From NCBI RefSeq assembly GCF_003260975.1, contig NZ_CP030041.1, forward strand, positions 1,702,501-1,766,500: a DNA stretch of 64,000 bases, written 5' to 3'. Of this stretch, positions 28,506 through 37,001 are shown in pieces. The notes under the pieces are model-generated. The model saw only the letters and a program-made list of their open reading frames with translations, was not told the DNA's origin and did no database searches. The stretch comes from Echinicola strongylocentroti. Its GTDB lineage: Bacteria; Bacteroidota; Bacteroidia; Cytophagales; Cyclobacteriaceae. The number at the start of each line of letters is the position of its first letter. Within the stretch, counting starts at the first letter, position 1. Position numbers and translations under genes: made by a program.

Positions 28506-30443
28506 TCAATCCCCCAGCTCCATGTACTCATAAACACTCTTATAAAGCCCGTTTTCAGATACAAAGTCCAAAAACTGTTGGTAAAAAGGATGACTGCTTA
28601 ATGTGCCACTATCCCCAATCACTACCAATTTCCGCTTGGCCCTGGTAAGGGCGACATTCATCCTTCTTGTATCTGCCAAAAAACCAATTTCTCCCTCTTC
28701 ATTTGACCGAACCAAACTGATCAAGACCACATCCCGCTCCTGGCCTTGGAAACCATCTATGGTACCAATGGTCACCACATCAGAGAGCTCCCTCAGCCCT
28801 TCATATGCGGCTCCCTCTTCCATCAGTTCCGTCAGCTTTTTCACTTGGGCTTTATACGGCGAAATCACCCCAATGGTATATTGCTGCTCCTGAAAACGCC
28901 CTACCCCAATTCGCTCCAGCAACTTCTCCAGCAATCCCAAACCAAAGCGTGCTTCTTCGGTATTCAGCTTGCTGAGCTAGTCCTTTTCCAAGTGTTCCCC
29001 AAAACCACTGCCCGCCGTATCGATGAACTCCATCACCGGTTCTTCATTGCTCAAGCAATGGGCATCGGTCAATGCCGCCGCTTCCAATTGCCCTTGATAG
29101 AAATATTCACTTGAAAACCGCATGATCAGCTCCGGCATTCGGTACTGCACCTTTAGCATCCAACTGGCCGCCGGCTGACGTTCGATGACTTTTTCGAACA
29201 AGGTTTCGCTCAAGCCTTCCTTACTTGCTTCATACGATTTTATGGTTGGTGGCAGCTGGCAGTGATCTCCTGCCATGACTACTTTCTTTGCCTTCATAAC
29301 GGGAATCCAGGAAGCTGGCTCCAGGCCTTGCGCAGCCTCATCGATAAACACCACAGGGAACTCCATCCCTTTTAGGGCAGTATGACTGGCACCTACCAGT
29401 GTAGTAGCGATCACTTGGTTTTGCTGAAAGACATCATACAATATATAATCTTCCAAATGCCTTGCGGCCTCTTTGACCTTTGATGCCTCCGCAAATAACT
29501 GCTTTCGCTGCTGGCGTTCGGCAGCCCCAAAATTTCGCTTATATTTCCTTCCCAGCTTGCGGTATTCCTCCGCAGACTTACGCAATTTCTTTAAATCCCT
29601 AAAGCTACTATGCTGTGCTATTTGGGCATCCAGTGTCTGTTCCAAAATCTGATCATCGACCCTTGCCGGATGCCCTAAGCGCAAAGTCGATACCCCTTTT
29701 GCCAGGAGCTTTTCGACCAACAGATCCACTGCGGCATTACTGGGCGCACAGACCATCACTTGAGGGTATTGCTGTAACGTCTCTCTGATCGCTTGCACCA
29801 TCGTAGTGGTCTTGCCAGTGCCTGGAGGACCGTGCACCAAGGCTACGTCTTGCGCTGCCAGTACGTTTTTTACCGCTTCCACCTGACTGTGATTTAGGTG
29901 AGAGGCCTCTAAAGCCAAAGGCAATCCAGCAGAAAATGAAGCCGCATCCTGTCCCAACAGGACATCCCTTAGCTGTCCAAGCCTTCCGCCACCTGCCTTG
30001 ATCACCTGCTGCATCGCATAGTCCATTTCTCGATAACTTGCCTCATCGAAATGCAAGTCAACCCCTAGCTTCCCGTCTTGCAGCCAGTCCGGCCATTCAT
30101 TCCCCATCAAGGTAATGACCATGGTATTTTTCTTTACCAAATTGACCACGCCATTTGTCCGTAATGGCGCACCCTCCGAAAAATTAGAAAACAAGGAGAC
30201 CGTCTTTCCGGATTGAAAGCCATGCGAAAGACGGGTATCTCCCCTTTCTACCTCTACTATCAACCGGTCTCCCAGTCCCACTTTGGTCTTCGTCACCTGT
30301 ACGGGATACCAGCAAATCCCTTCTTTCTGCTTGTCGGCAATAGAAGCACTGAGTGTCTTGAGCCGATACTGCTCGAGGTCTTCTTTCCACTCTTTCTTTA
30401 AAAGTTGTAAAGTTATTTTTAATTCTTCCTGTATTCTCGACAT
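28506..30443 (-). pseudogene. Superfamily 1 (Upf1/IGHMBP2-like) helicase interrupted by an in-frame TAG
   Basis: A DNA/RNA helicase of the AAA_11/AAA_12 type. Codons 1-488 (from ATG at 30443) hold an N-terminal beta-barrel-like region, Walker A GPPGTGKTTTMVQ, Walker B VVFIDEAAQG and GDHCQLPPT (motif III). Codon 489 is TAG (28979-28977). Without any frameshift the same frame continues LSKLNTEEARFGLGLL and carries GVISPYKAQV, TIDGFQGQERDVVLISLVRS and RRMNVALTRAKRKL (motifs IV-VI) to a TGA at 28506. The two parts together make a normal 640-residue family member. A product ending at the TAG would lack motifs IV-VI and should be inactive. Recent nonsense mutation is most likely; readthrough or a sequencing error is possible. 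Confidence 0.85.
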
Positions 30444-30516
30444 CAATGGTTATTTTTAATATTCAAAACTAATGTAATTAGACAAAGTAATCAGGTATTT
30501 AAATCGATTTTCAACA

Positions 30517-31122
30517 GTGAATTTTTTGGCGCATGCATATCTCTCTTTTGACCGTCCCAAAGTTTTATTAGGAAACTTTATAGGGGATTTCGTACGTGGT
30601 AATCTGGAGGAACAATTTGAACCTGAGATTGCTCTGGGCGTCCATCTTCACCGGGAAATAGACCATTACACGGATACTCACCCGGTAGTAAAGGAAGCGC
30701 AGGAAATGCTAAAACCCATCTACAAGCGCTATTCCCTAGTGATTACCGATGTCTATTTTGACTATTTTTTGAGTAAATACTGGAATGAATACGATGACAG
30801 AAGCGTTCAGGATTTTTCGCAACAAGTCTATTCCATCATAGAAAAAAACGAAGAAAAGCTCCCAAAAAGCTTTTTACAGCTCTTCCACCACATGAAAAAG
30901 GGAAACTGGCTCGTGGCCTACGGAACCTTGGACGGTATGAAATCCACCTTGACAGGTATCTCTAAACTTACTAGTTTTGACTCCAAAATGGGATCAGCCC
31001 ACCTGTTTCTCCAGCAACACGAGCAAACACTAAAGGGATATTTTGACCGTTTCTTCCCTGATTTGATCACTTTCTCCAAAGATAAGCTGGAGGAACTAAG
31101 CAACGATTATGATTCACTGTAA
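30517..31122 (+). CDS. AcpH-like acyl carrier protein phosphodiesterase
   Basis: A 201-residue protein of the AcpH/DUF479 family, which removes the 4'-phosphopantetheine arm from acyl carrier protein. NFLAHAYLSFD at the N-terminus, LLGNFIGDFVRG and VHLHREIDHYTDTHPV are the family hallmarks; the His and Asp residues in these are the probable HD-type metal ligands. ITDVYFDYFLSKYW follows. The start codon is GTG at 30517, which places the conserved NFLAH segment at residue 2. The next gene overlaps its last 14 bases, so the two are translationally linked. Actual AcpH activity in Bacteroidota members is not proven. Confidence 0.88.
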   Translation: MNFLAHAYLSFDRPKVLLGNFIGDFVRGNLEEQFEPEIALGVHLHREIDHYTDTHPVVKEAQEMLKPIYKRYSLVITDVYFDYFLSKYWNEYDDRSVQDFSQQVYSIIEKNEEKLPKSFLQLFHHMKKGNWLVAYGTLDGMKSTLTGISKLTSFDSKMGSAHLFLQQHEQTLKGYFDRFFPDLITFSKDKLEELSNDYDSL

Positions 31123-31558
31123 ACCAAAACGATCCACTTATATATCATTGGGGATAGTAGTTGCTATCCTCTTTGCAGGATTGAGCTATATACTGCATGA
31201 TTTCAGCACTATCAGGACGTACGGATTGACATTTCACCTTATTAGTGCCAGTATCCTTACGGTGGTACTTCTTATGCTATTGGTAAAAATGATGGCCGGA
31301 TACCGTTTTGTCTCTGCGGGCAAAGGCAACATAACCGTAAGGCTGCCACTTAGAGGAATGAAAAAACACTACACCCTGGCGGACATCTTGGTGTGGCAGG
31401 AAGAAATTGTACACGCTAACAAAAAGGAGTTCAGGCAATTGACCATTGTTTTTGATGACAAAAACTCCATCAGTATCAGTAACCACGAACACATCAACTA
31501 CGTCGAGCTGTACCGATACCTGGTCAAAAAAGTACCTAAGAAAAAAGTCAAGCCCTGA
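31109..31558 (+). CDS. Small membrane protein, unknown function
   Basis: A 149-residue protein with two predicted transmembrane helices, about residues 12-29 (LGIVVAILFAGLSYIL) and 41-63 (FHLISASILTVVLLMLLV), followed by a soluble C-terminal half of alternating strands (KGNITVRLPL, LTIVFDDKNSISIS) that could be a PH-like domain. It ends in a basic tail. I do not recognise the family. It overlaps the AcpH-like gene by 14 bases, which indicates coupled translation and perhaps a shared process at the membrane. Confidence 0.7.
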   Translation: MIHCKPKRSTYISLGIVVAILFAGLSYILHDFSTIRTYGLTFHLISASILTVVLLMLLVKMMAGYRFVSAGKGNITVRLPLRGMKKHYTLADILVWQEEIVHANKKEFRQLTIVFDDKNSISISNHEHINYVELYRYLVKKVPKKKVKP

Positions 31559-31611
31559 GAAAATATCAAGTACAAGGTATAAAGTACGAAGACGGAAGAA
31601 TGACAAAATAG

Positions 31612-31662
31612 AGGATTGAATAATGAATACAGAATTCTAAATGCTCAATATCGAAGAAATGA
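31612..31662. repeat. Solo relative of the four-helix-bundle cassette repeat
   Basis: GATTGAATAATGAATACAG, with CTCAATATCGAAG nearby, resembles the inverted repeat at 20069-20106, but no gene accompanies it. The preceding AAATATCAAGTACAAGG-type stretch is also low-complexity. It could be an end left by a lost copy or an independent repeat. Confidence 0.4.
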
Positions 31663-31755
31663 TCGGGACAATGACAGGGTCCCCCCTTTCGTTGTCCCGA
31701 TACCTGTCTCAAGTCTCACGTCTCCTGCCTCACTTCTTGACACTTATATCTCTTT

Positions 31756-32808
31756 TCAATGCTTCCAGTCGTGCTGGTCGATGTTTTCCAGGCAGCCATT
31801 GAGCAATTGGATACTTGCTGCTATGTCCTTTTTATTGGCCATTTCGATAACTTGGTGCATGTGCCTGGTAGGGATGGATATCGCTCCGGCGATAGCTCCT
31901 TGTTTGCCCATTCGCTGCACCCCTGCGGTATCTGTTCCGCCAGCGGTAAGGATTTCAGGTTGCCATTTGATCTGGTTGCTGTCGGCGGTCTTTTTCATAA
32001 AGTCCACCATTCGATAATCACAGATGGTCATGGCATCCATGATTTTAATGGCAGTCCCTTTACCAAGTTCGGTCACCTTTTCATGGGGAGAAGCGCCCGG
32101 TACATCAAATGCAATAGTGGTATCAAGGGCAATCCCAAAATCCGGATTGACACCATGGGCGGCCACATTGGCACCGCGAAGCCCTACCTCTTCTTGGACG
32201 GTAAAGGTGGCATAAACATCGTAAGGAGGGTTTTTGACGGTTTTTAACGCCTCTATCAAAATAAAAACAGCTACCCGATTATCGATAGACTTGCAGTTTA
32301 CACAGTCCCCCATCTCTATTAGTTCGCGGTCTCTGGTCACAGAATCTCCCACTTGGACGTATTGCTCCACCTCATCCTTGGGCATCCCCAAGTCTATAAA
32401 ATAATCGGTCGTCTTGGGAAGTTTGTTTCGCTCTTCGGGTGTCATGACATGGATCGGCTTGCTGCCCATCACCCCTACCAAGTCTTTCTTACCATGCACA
32501 ATCACCCTTTGGGCGGTCAGGGTCTTCGGATCAAAACCTCCCAGCGTATGGAACCTCAAGAAGCCATTGTCATCTACATGTGTGACGATGAACCCAATCT
32601 CATCCATATGTGCCGCTACCATCACTCGCTTTCCATCTGGATTTTTACTCCCTTTTTTGATGGCGATGACATTACCGATATTATCTACCTTCACCTCATC
32701 CACCAACGGCGTCACTTCTTGAATGACCAAGTCCCTGATTCTCTTTTCAAAACCAGGCGCACCGGCAACCTCACAAACTTGCTTTAACAGTCCAGTATTG
32801 ATACTCAT
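31756..32808 (-). CDS. M42-family metallo-aminopeptidase
   Basis: A 350-residue cytoplasmic aminopeptidase/endoglucanase-type metallopeptidase of clan MH, usually a self-assembled tetrahedral particle that trims peptides. Motifs: CEVAGAPGFEKRIR at the N-terminus, VMVAAHMDEIGFIV (metal His-x-Asp), the catalytic Glu in QEEVGLRGA, ALDTTIAFDVPGA and GGTDTAGVQ. The start at 32808 (MSINTGLLKQVCEVAG) is preferred; an ATG at 32853 adds 15 residues that do not resemble the family. Adjacent on the same strand is the purF-like gene, separated by a strong terminator, so it has its own promoter. Confidence 0.93.
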   Translation of the reverse strand: MSINTGLLKQVCEVAGAPGFEKRIRDLVIQEVTPLVDEVKVDNIGNVIAIKKGSKNPDGKRVMVAAHMDEIGFIVTHVDDNGFLRFHTLGGFDPKTLTAQRVIVHGKKDLVGVMGSKPIHVMTPEERNKLPKTTDYFIDLGMPKDEVEQYVQVGDSVTRDRELIEMGDCVNCKSIDNRVAVFILIEALKTVKNPPYDVYATFTVQEEVGLRGANVAAHGVNPDFGIALDTTIAFDVPGASPHEKVTELGKGTAIKIMDAMTICDYRMVDFMKKTADSNQIKWQPEILTAGGTDTAGVQRMGKQGAIAGAISIPTRHMHQVIEMANKKDIAASIQLLNGCLENIDQHDWKH

Positions 32809-32860
32809 ATTTTTATGGTTTGATTTTTTATCATGTAATTTGGCAGGCCTCAAAATACAA

Positions 32861-32886
32861 AAAGGCCATCATAACGACGGCCTTTC
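32861..32886 (-). terminator. Terminator after the PurF-like gene
   Basis: AAAGGCC (32861-32867) and GGCCTTT (32879-32885) form a 7-bp stem around an 11-nt loop; on the minus strand a T-run follows. It lies 22 bases after the stop codon at 32908, and 50 bases before the M42 start. Confidence 0.75.
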
Positions 32887-32907
32887 TGATAAATATTTTA
32901 AGGTAAA

Positions 32908-34791
32908 TCAGTACGCTCTGACCACTTTTCCCTCCATGAAGTTGACAAAGGATTTGTTGACCACTTTCATGCCCCCTTCCGTAGGGAAATCACCGGTAAA
33001 GTACCAGTCTCCCAAATGCTCCGGACAAGCTCTATTGAGATTTTCCACTGTTTGGTAGATCACCTTTACTTCTGCATTGATCTGATCCATAGTGATAATA
33101 TCGGCTATTTTATCCGAAACTTGCTGCGGAGTAAATTTATCATAGATTTCTTTGACAAAGTTTTCTTCAGCATCAGGATTGGCCACGCACTTGTCATACA
33201 CTTCATCCAAAATGTATTGCTGCCCCGTCTCCTCCAACAGCTTTAACGCTGCTCGGAAGGCAATGAACTCACGCATCTTGGACATATCGATACCGTAACA
33301 ATCAGGATAGCGAATCTGCGGCGCTGAGGAAACGACAATGATCCGTTTTGGCTTCAGCTTATCCAGCGTAGTCAAGATACTTTTTTCCAAAGTGGTCCCT
33401 CTTACAATACTGTCATCTAACACCACAATGGTATCCACCCCTGAGCGGATCACCTCATAGGTGGTATCATATACATTGGCCACCATGACGTCCCGGTCAT
33501 TATCATTGGTGATAAATGTCCTCAGCTTGACATCTTTTGCGACCAGTTTTTCGACTCGGGGCCGGAAACTCAATAAGTCTTCAATGTTTTCGAGATGGGG
33601 TTTTCCTTCCAATAGGATTTCCCGTCTCTTGGCGCTCAGGTAATCTTCCAGCCCTTCGATAAGCCCAAGGAAAGCAGTCTCTGCTGTATTGGGGATGTAT
33701 GAAAATACGGTGTTTTTTAGATCAAAATCGATCGTCTTTAGGATCTGGGGGATCAGGGCTTTTCCGAGTTGTTTTCTTTCCCTATAAATATCCGGATCGG
33801 TACCCCTTGAAAAATAGATTCTTTCGAATGAACAGGACTTTTTCTCCAGTGCCGGCATAATTTCATGTTCGCCGTACGAACCGTCCTTATTGACAATCAA
33901 TGCATGGCCTGGCTGTATTTCTTTGATAGAAGTGTAATCAATATTGAATGCTGACTTGATGGCCGGTTTTTCGGAAGCAATGACGACAATCTCATCATCT
34001 GCGTAATAATAGGCCGGTCTGATGCCCGAAGGATCCCTTACTACAAAGCTGGCACCGTTTCCAATGATGCCTGCCATAGCATATCCACCATCAAAATCCC
34101 TACAGGATCTTCTCAAGATCCTTGCTACATCCAGTTCCCGTTCGATCACTTCTGTGATCTCATTATTCGAATATTCTCCTTTGTACTTATTGAAAATCCG
34201 CTGGTTCTCCTCATCTACGAAATGGCCGATTTTTTCCATTACGGTCACTGTATCTGTCTGCTCTTTCGGGTGCTGCCCTAGCTCTACCAACTTCCCAAAC
34301 AGCTCCTCCACATTGGTCATATTGAAGTTACCTGCCATCACCAAGTTCCTACTCCTCCAGTTATTCTGCCTCAAAAAGGGGTGACATGTCTCAATGCTGT
34401 TTTCTCCGTGGGTACCATATCGCAAATGCCCCAACCAAACTTCACCCGAAAAGGCCACATTGTCCTTGACCCAGTCGGCATTCTTCAGCCCTTCTTCTCC
34501 TCCTTGTTTATTTGCTTTTCGAAACTTCTTGGATACTTTTCCGAAGATATAGTTGACTGCTTGCGGGTCCACAGACCTGTACCGGCTAATGTACCGGGTA
34601 CCGGGCTTGGTGTTAATTTTAATGTTTGCAATTCCTGCACCATCTTGGCCCCTGTTGATTTGCTTTTGCATCAGTACATAAAGCCTGTTTGCAGCATACA
34701 TCGGTGTACCATATTTATCAATATAGTATTGAAGGGGCTTGCGGAGCCTGATCATGGCTATGCCGCATTCGTGTTTGATTTGATCACTCAT
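32908..34791 (-). CDS. Long amidophosphoribosyltransferase-type enzyme (Bacteroidota paralogue)
   Basis: A 627-residue glutamine amidotransferase/phosphoribosyltransferase fusion, like PurF, which makes phosphoribosylamine from PRPP and glutamine at the start of purine synthesis. A short propeptide MSDQIKHE is followed by the catalytic Cys9 (CGIAM). Class II Gln motifs RGQDGAGI (48-54) and SGEVWLGHLRYGTHGE (115-130) are present, and the PRPP loop VVLDDSIVRGTT lies at about 456-467. At 627 residues it is about 120 longer than classical PurF; many Bacteroidota have both forms, so this may be a second, diverged copy with an unknown role. A consensus promoter lies upstream. Confidence 0.88.
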   Translation of the reverse strand: MSDQIKHECGIAMIRLRKPLQYYIDKYGTPMYAANRLYVLMQKQINRGQDGAGIANIKINTKPGTRYISRYRSVDPQAVNYIFGKVSKKFRKANKQGGEEGLKNADWVKDNVAFSGEVWLGHLRYGTHGENSIETCHPFLRQNNWRSRNLVMAGNFNMTNVEELFGKLVELGQHPKEQTDTVTVMEKIGHFVDEENQRIFNKYKGEYSNNEITEVIERELDVARILRRSCRDFDGGYAMAGIIGNGASFVVRDPSGIRPAYYYADDEIVVIASEKPAIKSAFNIDYTSIKEIQPGHALIVNKDGSYGEHEIMPALEKKSCSFERIYFSRGTDPDIYRERKQLGKALIPQILKTIDFDLKNTVFSYIPNTAETAFLGLIEGLEDYLSAKRREILLEGKPHLENIEDLLSFRPRVEKLVAKDVKLRTFITNDNDRDVMVANVYDTTYEVIRSGVDTIVVLDDSIVRGTTLEKSILTTLDKLKPKRIIVVSSAPQIRYPDCYGIDMSKMREFIAFRAALKLLEETGQQYILDEVYDKCVANPDAEENFVKEIYDKFTPQQVSDKIADIITMDQINAEVKVIYQTVENLNRACPEHLGDWYFTGDFPTEGGMKVVNKSFVNFMEGKVVRAY

Positions 34792-34820
34792 CGGGTATTT
34801 GCAAGTAGTATTTTATGTAA

Positions 34821-34854
34821 CAAAGTTAAACCTTTTTTATTAGTTTCTCCCAAA
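34821..34854 (-). promoter_or_regulatory. Promoter of the PurF-like gene
   Basis: On the minus strand TTTG (34854-34851) is followed after 22 nt by TAACTTTG (34828-34821), a good match to the Bacteroidota consensus. The ATG at 34791 is 30 bases downstream. Confidence 0.55.
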
Positions 34855-35053
34855 TGTCAGGAGGCTTTAATAACCCTTTTCACTAAAGAAAAATTCCTTC
34901 TTGCAAAATTTGTCTCCAAAAATACATTTTTCGAAAAAATTATATTTCGACATGACCACATTCCCTTCATTTGTAGAAAGCCACACAAAACCTAACCTAA
35001 AAATAATTGTTCCTACATCTATTTTTAAAAAATAGTACTTAAGACCAGTTTAC

Positions 35054-35860
35054 TCATTCCCAAAGGGGGTATTTCTCCAAGCTCACTTCTCTTCCAAAGA
35101 ACAATCGGGTGGTACTTTCGAAAGACGGGGTATAGTCTGAAACCAAAAAACGGTCCTTCTTCTTTTGCCCTTGGCTCAAAAGACCCTGGGATGTCAAATA
35201 CTCCTTAGTTGTCTTGGCAATCACTTCAGAACTGTCGATCACCTCTACTTCGCCATTATACAATTCATCTATCTGTGGCTTGATCAACGGATAATGGGTA
35301 CATCCCAAAATCAAGGCATCAATATTGGCCAGCTCCTCATCATCCAAATAAGTCTTGATGATCTCCTTACTGATCCGGTTACTGTGAAAGCCCTCCTCTA
35401 TCATCGGGGCCAAAAGCGGCGTGGCCAAAGAAGAGAAAGTCACCCCACTTTCGAGCGCTTCTATTTTATGCCGGTAGACACCTGAATTTACCGTTTGCTT
35501 AGTCCCGATCAAGCCGACATGCTTACCTGCAAGGCACTGGTCCACATAGCCTACTACCGGCTCTATCACATCCAACACAACTGCCCTAGAAGCCACATAA
35601 GCCTTCACCAGTTCAAATGCAGCCGCTGATGCTGAATTACACGCAATGAGAATGACTTTACAATTGGCCCTGAGAAGTACATCCGCTATTTTTACCGAAT
35701 AAGCTTGGATAGCAGCTGTGCTCTTGTCGCCATAGGGAAGATGGGCTGTGTCTCCAAAATAAACCATTTGTTCCCCTGGTAGCAGTTTTTTCACGGCCCG
35801 AGCCACTGTCAAACCTCCAATTCCACTATCAAAAATCCCTATAGGAGAAGTTTCTTGCAT
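35054..35860 (-). CDS. murI: Glutamate racemase
   Basis: Makes D-glutamate for peptidoglycan. The two catalytic cysteines are in ACNSASAAAF and LGCTHYPL, and the N-terminal signature is SPIGIFDSGIGGLTVARAV, with YFGDTAHLPYG. The start at 35860 (MQETSPIGIFDSG) gives 268 residues; the frame is open back to 35959, but that extra sequence is a basic, low-complexity stretch and contains a TAATTTTG -7-like element at 35903-35910, so the shorter start is chosen. It stands alone on the minus strand. Confidence 0.95.
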   Translation of the reverse strand: MQETSPIGIFDSGIGGLTVARAVKKLLPGEQMVYFGDTAHLPYGDKSTAAIQAYSVKIADVLLRANCKVILIACNSASAAAFELVKAYVASRAVVLDVIEPVVGYVDQCLAGKHVGLIGTKQTVNSGVYRHKIEALESGVTFSSLATPLLAPMIEEGFHSNRISKEIIKTYLDDEELANIDALILGCTHYPLIKPQIDELYNGEVEVIDSSEVIAKTTKEYLTSQGLLSQGQKKKDRFLVSDYTPSFESTTRLFFGREVSLEKYPLWE

Positions 35861-36229
35861 ATTTAAATGGTAAAAGCTACTGAATGAGTTTTGAATCCGC
35901 TGCAAAATTATAAAAAAAGATCCCTCAAGCGCACGTGCTCGAGGGAAAATTGCAAGCAAAGAGTTATAATTTTAGTTAAGTTATTAGGTCCAAGATAAAA
36001 GAAAATAATAAAATCCACAAACCAAACCCTGCTCTTTTTTAGCTATTCCACATTTTGGGGAACTCCGCCCCATCCTACCTTCTTTGCCCAGCTCATAACA
36101 GCTAAAAACATGTGATTCAAGACATTCTAATCGGTTTGGTCTGATTTTGGCTGTTTTCCCAATACGCTTGAGAGAGGTTTAAGAATGGCTAGTTCCTAAA
36201 CTACACCTTGAGCATTAACAAGCCCTATT
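35861..36229. other. Gap between murI and the small lipoprotein gene
   Basis: About 370 bases. The murI-proximal end holds a possible murI -7 element (TAATTTTG, minus, 35903-35910) without a -33 match. The rest is AT-rich, and I see no gene, hairpin or repeat in it. Confidence 0.4.
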
Positions 36230-36592
36230 ATGAAAGTAACATTGTTCACATACTTCTTGATGTTGTCCCTGATGACAGGATGTTCAAATGCACCGAACAT
36301 CGTACCTTCGCCTACCTCGGAAAATAGCGAAAACTGTACTCCTGAACCACGGACCGATATAAAAAACATTGATAGGGAAAAGCTTCCGGGTCCCATCGCA
36401 AATGTATTAAATAATAACAGTGTTTTTGCTGGTTTGAAAATGGTAAAAGCCACCAAAATCTCAGACAAAAACAAGGTTTTCTATAACTTGGCTTTTGAAG
36501 ATGAAGAAAAGTTCATCATCCGAGCAAAGTTCAATAAAAAAGGGCAACTGATCCCTTACGATAGTCAGCCTATCGAAGTGGCCCAACCATAA
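36230..36592 (+). CDS. Small secreted lipoprotein, unknown function
   Basis: A 120-residue protein with a lipoprotein signal peptide (MKVTLFTYFLMLSLMTGC; lipobox LMTGC, so Cys18 is lipidated). The mature N-terminus is rich in Pro, Ser, Asn and Thr. A single soluble domain follows, with KISDKNKVFYNLAFEDEEKF and a FNKKGQLIPYDSQP end. The pattern of a short beta-rich domain that ends in KKGQLIPY is similar to the PepSY-like small proteins of Bacteroidota, but that is only an impression. It is isolated, with 370 and 410 bases of gap on its two sides. Confidence 0.7.
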   Translation: MKVTLFTYFLMLSLMTGCSNAPNIVPSPTSENSENCTPEPRTDIKNIDREKLPGPIANVLNNNSVFAGLKMVKATKISDKNKVFYNLAFEDEEKFIIRAKFNKKGQLIPYDSQPIEVAQP

Positions 36593-37001
36593 CAACACTG
36601 CTCCAAAGAAGACCTATACCGTATAAAATCACTTGGGTCGTATGACCAAAAACCGGTATTTTGTTTACATTTCACCAATACTCAATTGATAAATACCATT
36701 TATTATAAAAAAATAATTTATACCCAAGCCTCTAAAAATAACAAAAAAAGAGTGATAAAAAGCACTATTCCTCATAAGTACTTAATTCCTTTGCTATCAA
36801 TGGAAAAAGCCCCATTTTTTTTATTAAAAGCTTAAATAAATATTATATATTTTAGCGGAAACAAACTTCTCCAAAAGTAACAGCCCAAAGATCGTTGTCC
36901 CTAAGATCACACACGAAAGCAAACACCGACAGTAGAAAAAAGGCAACGTATAATTTATGGCACAGTTTCAGCTGTGTAGCACTGTTATAGAATTTATACT
37001 T
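36593..37001. other. Gap upstream of the sigma-54 response regulator
   Basis: About 410 AT-rich bases between the small lipoprotein gene and the regulator. Apart from the sigma-54-type element at its right end (36958-36972), I see no gene or repeat. Confidence 0.4.
36958..36972 (+). promoter_or_regulatory. Candidate sigma-54 promoter
   Basis: TGGCACAGTTTCAGC has GG and GC exactly 10 nt apart and a perfect TGGCAC -24 half, but the -12 half has CAGC where TTGC is expected. It lies 30 bases before the ATG at 37002 of a sigma-54 activator, so positive autoregulation is conceivable. Confidence 0.3.

Noticed and set aside
35861..35959. N-terminal extension of glutamate racemase
   Set aside because: Low-complexity sequence, absent from the family, with a possible promoter element inside it.
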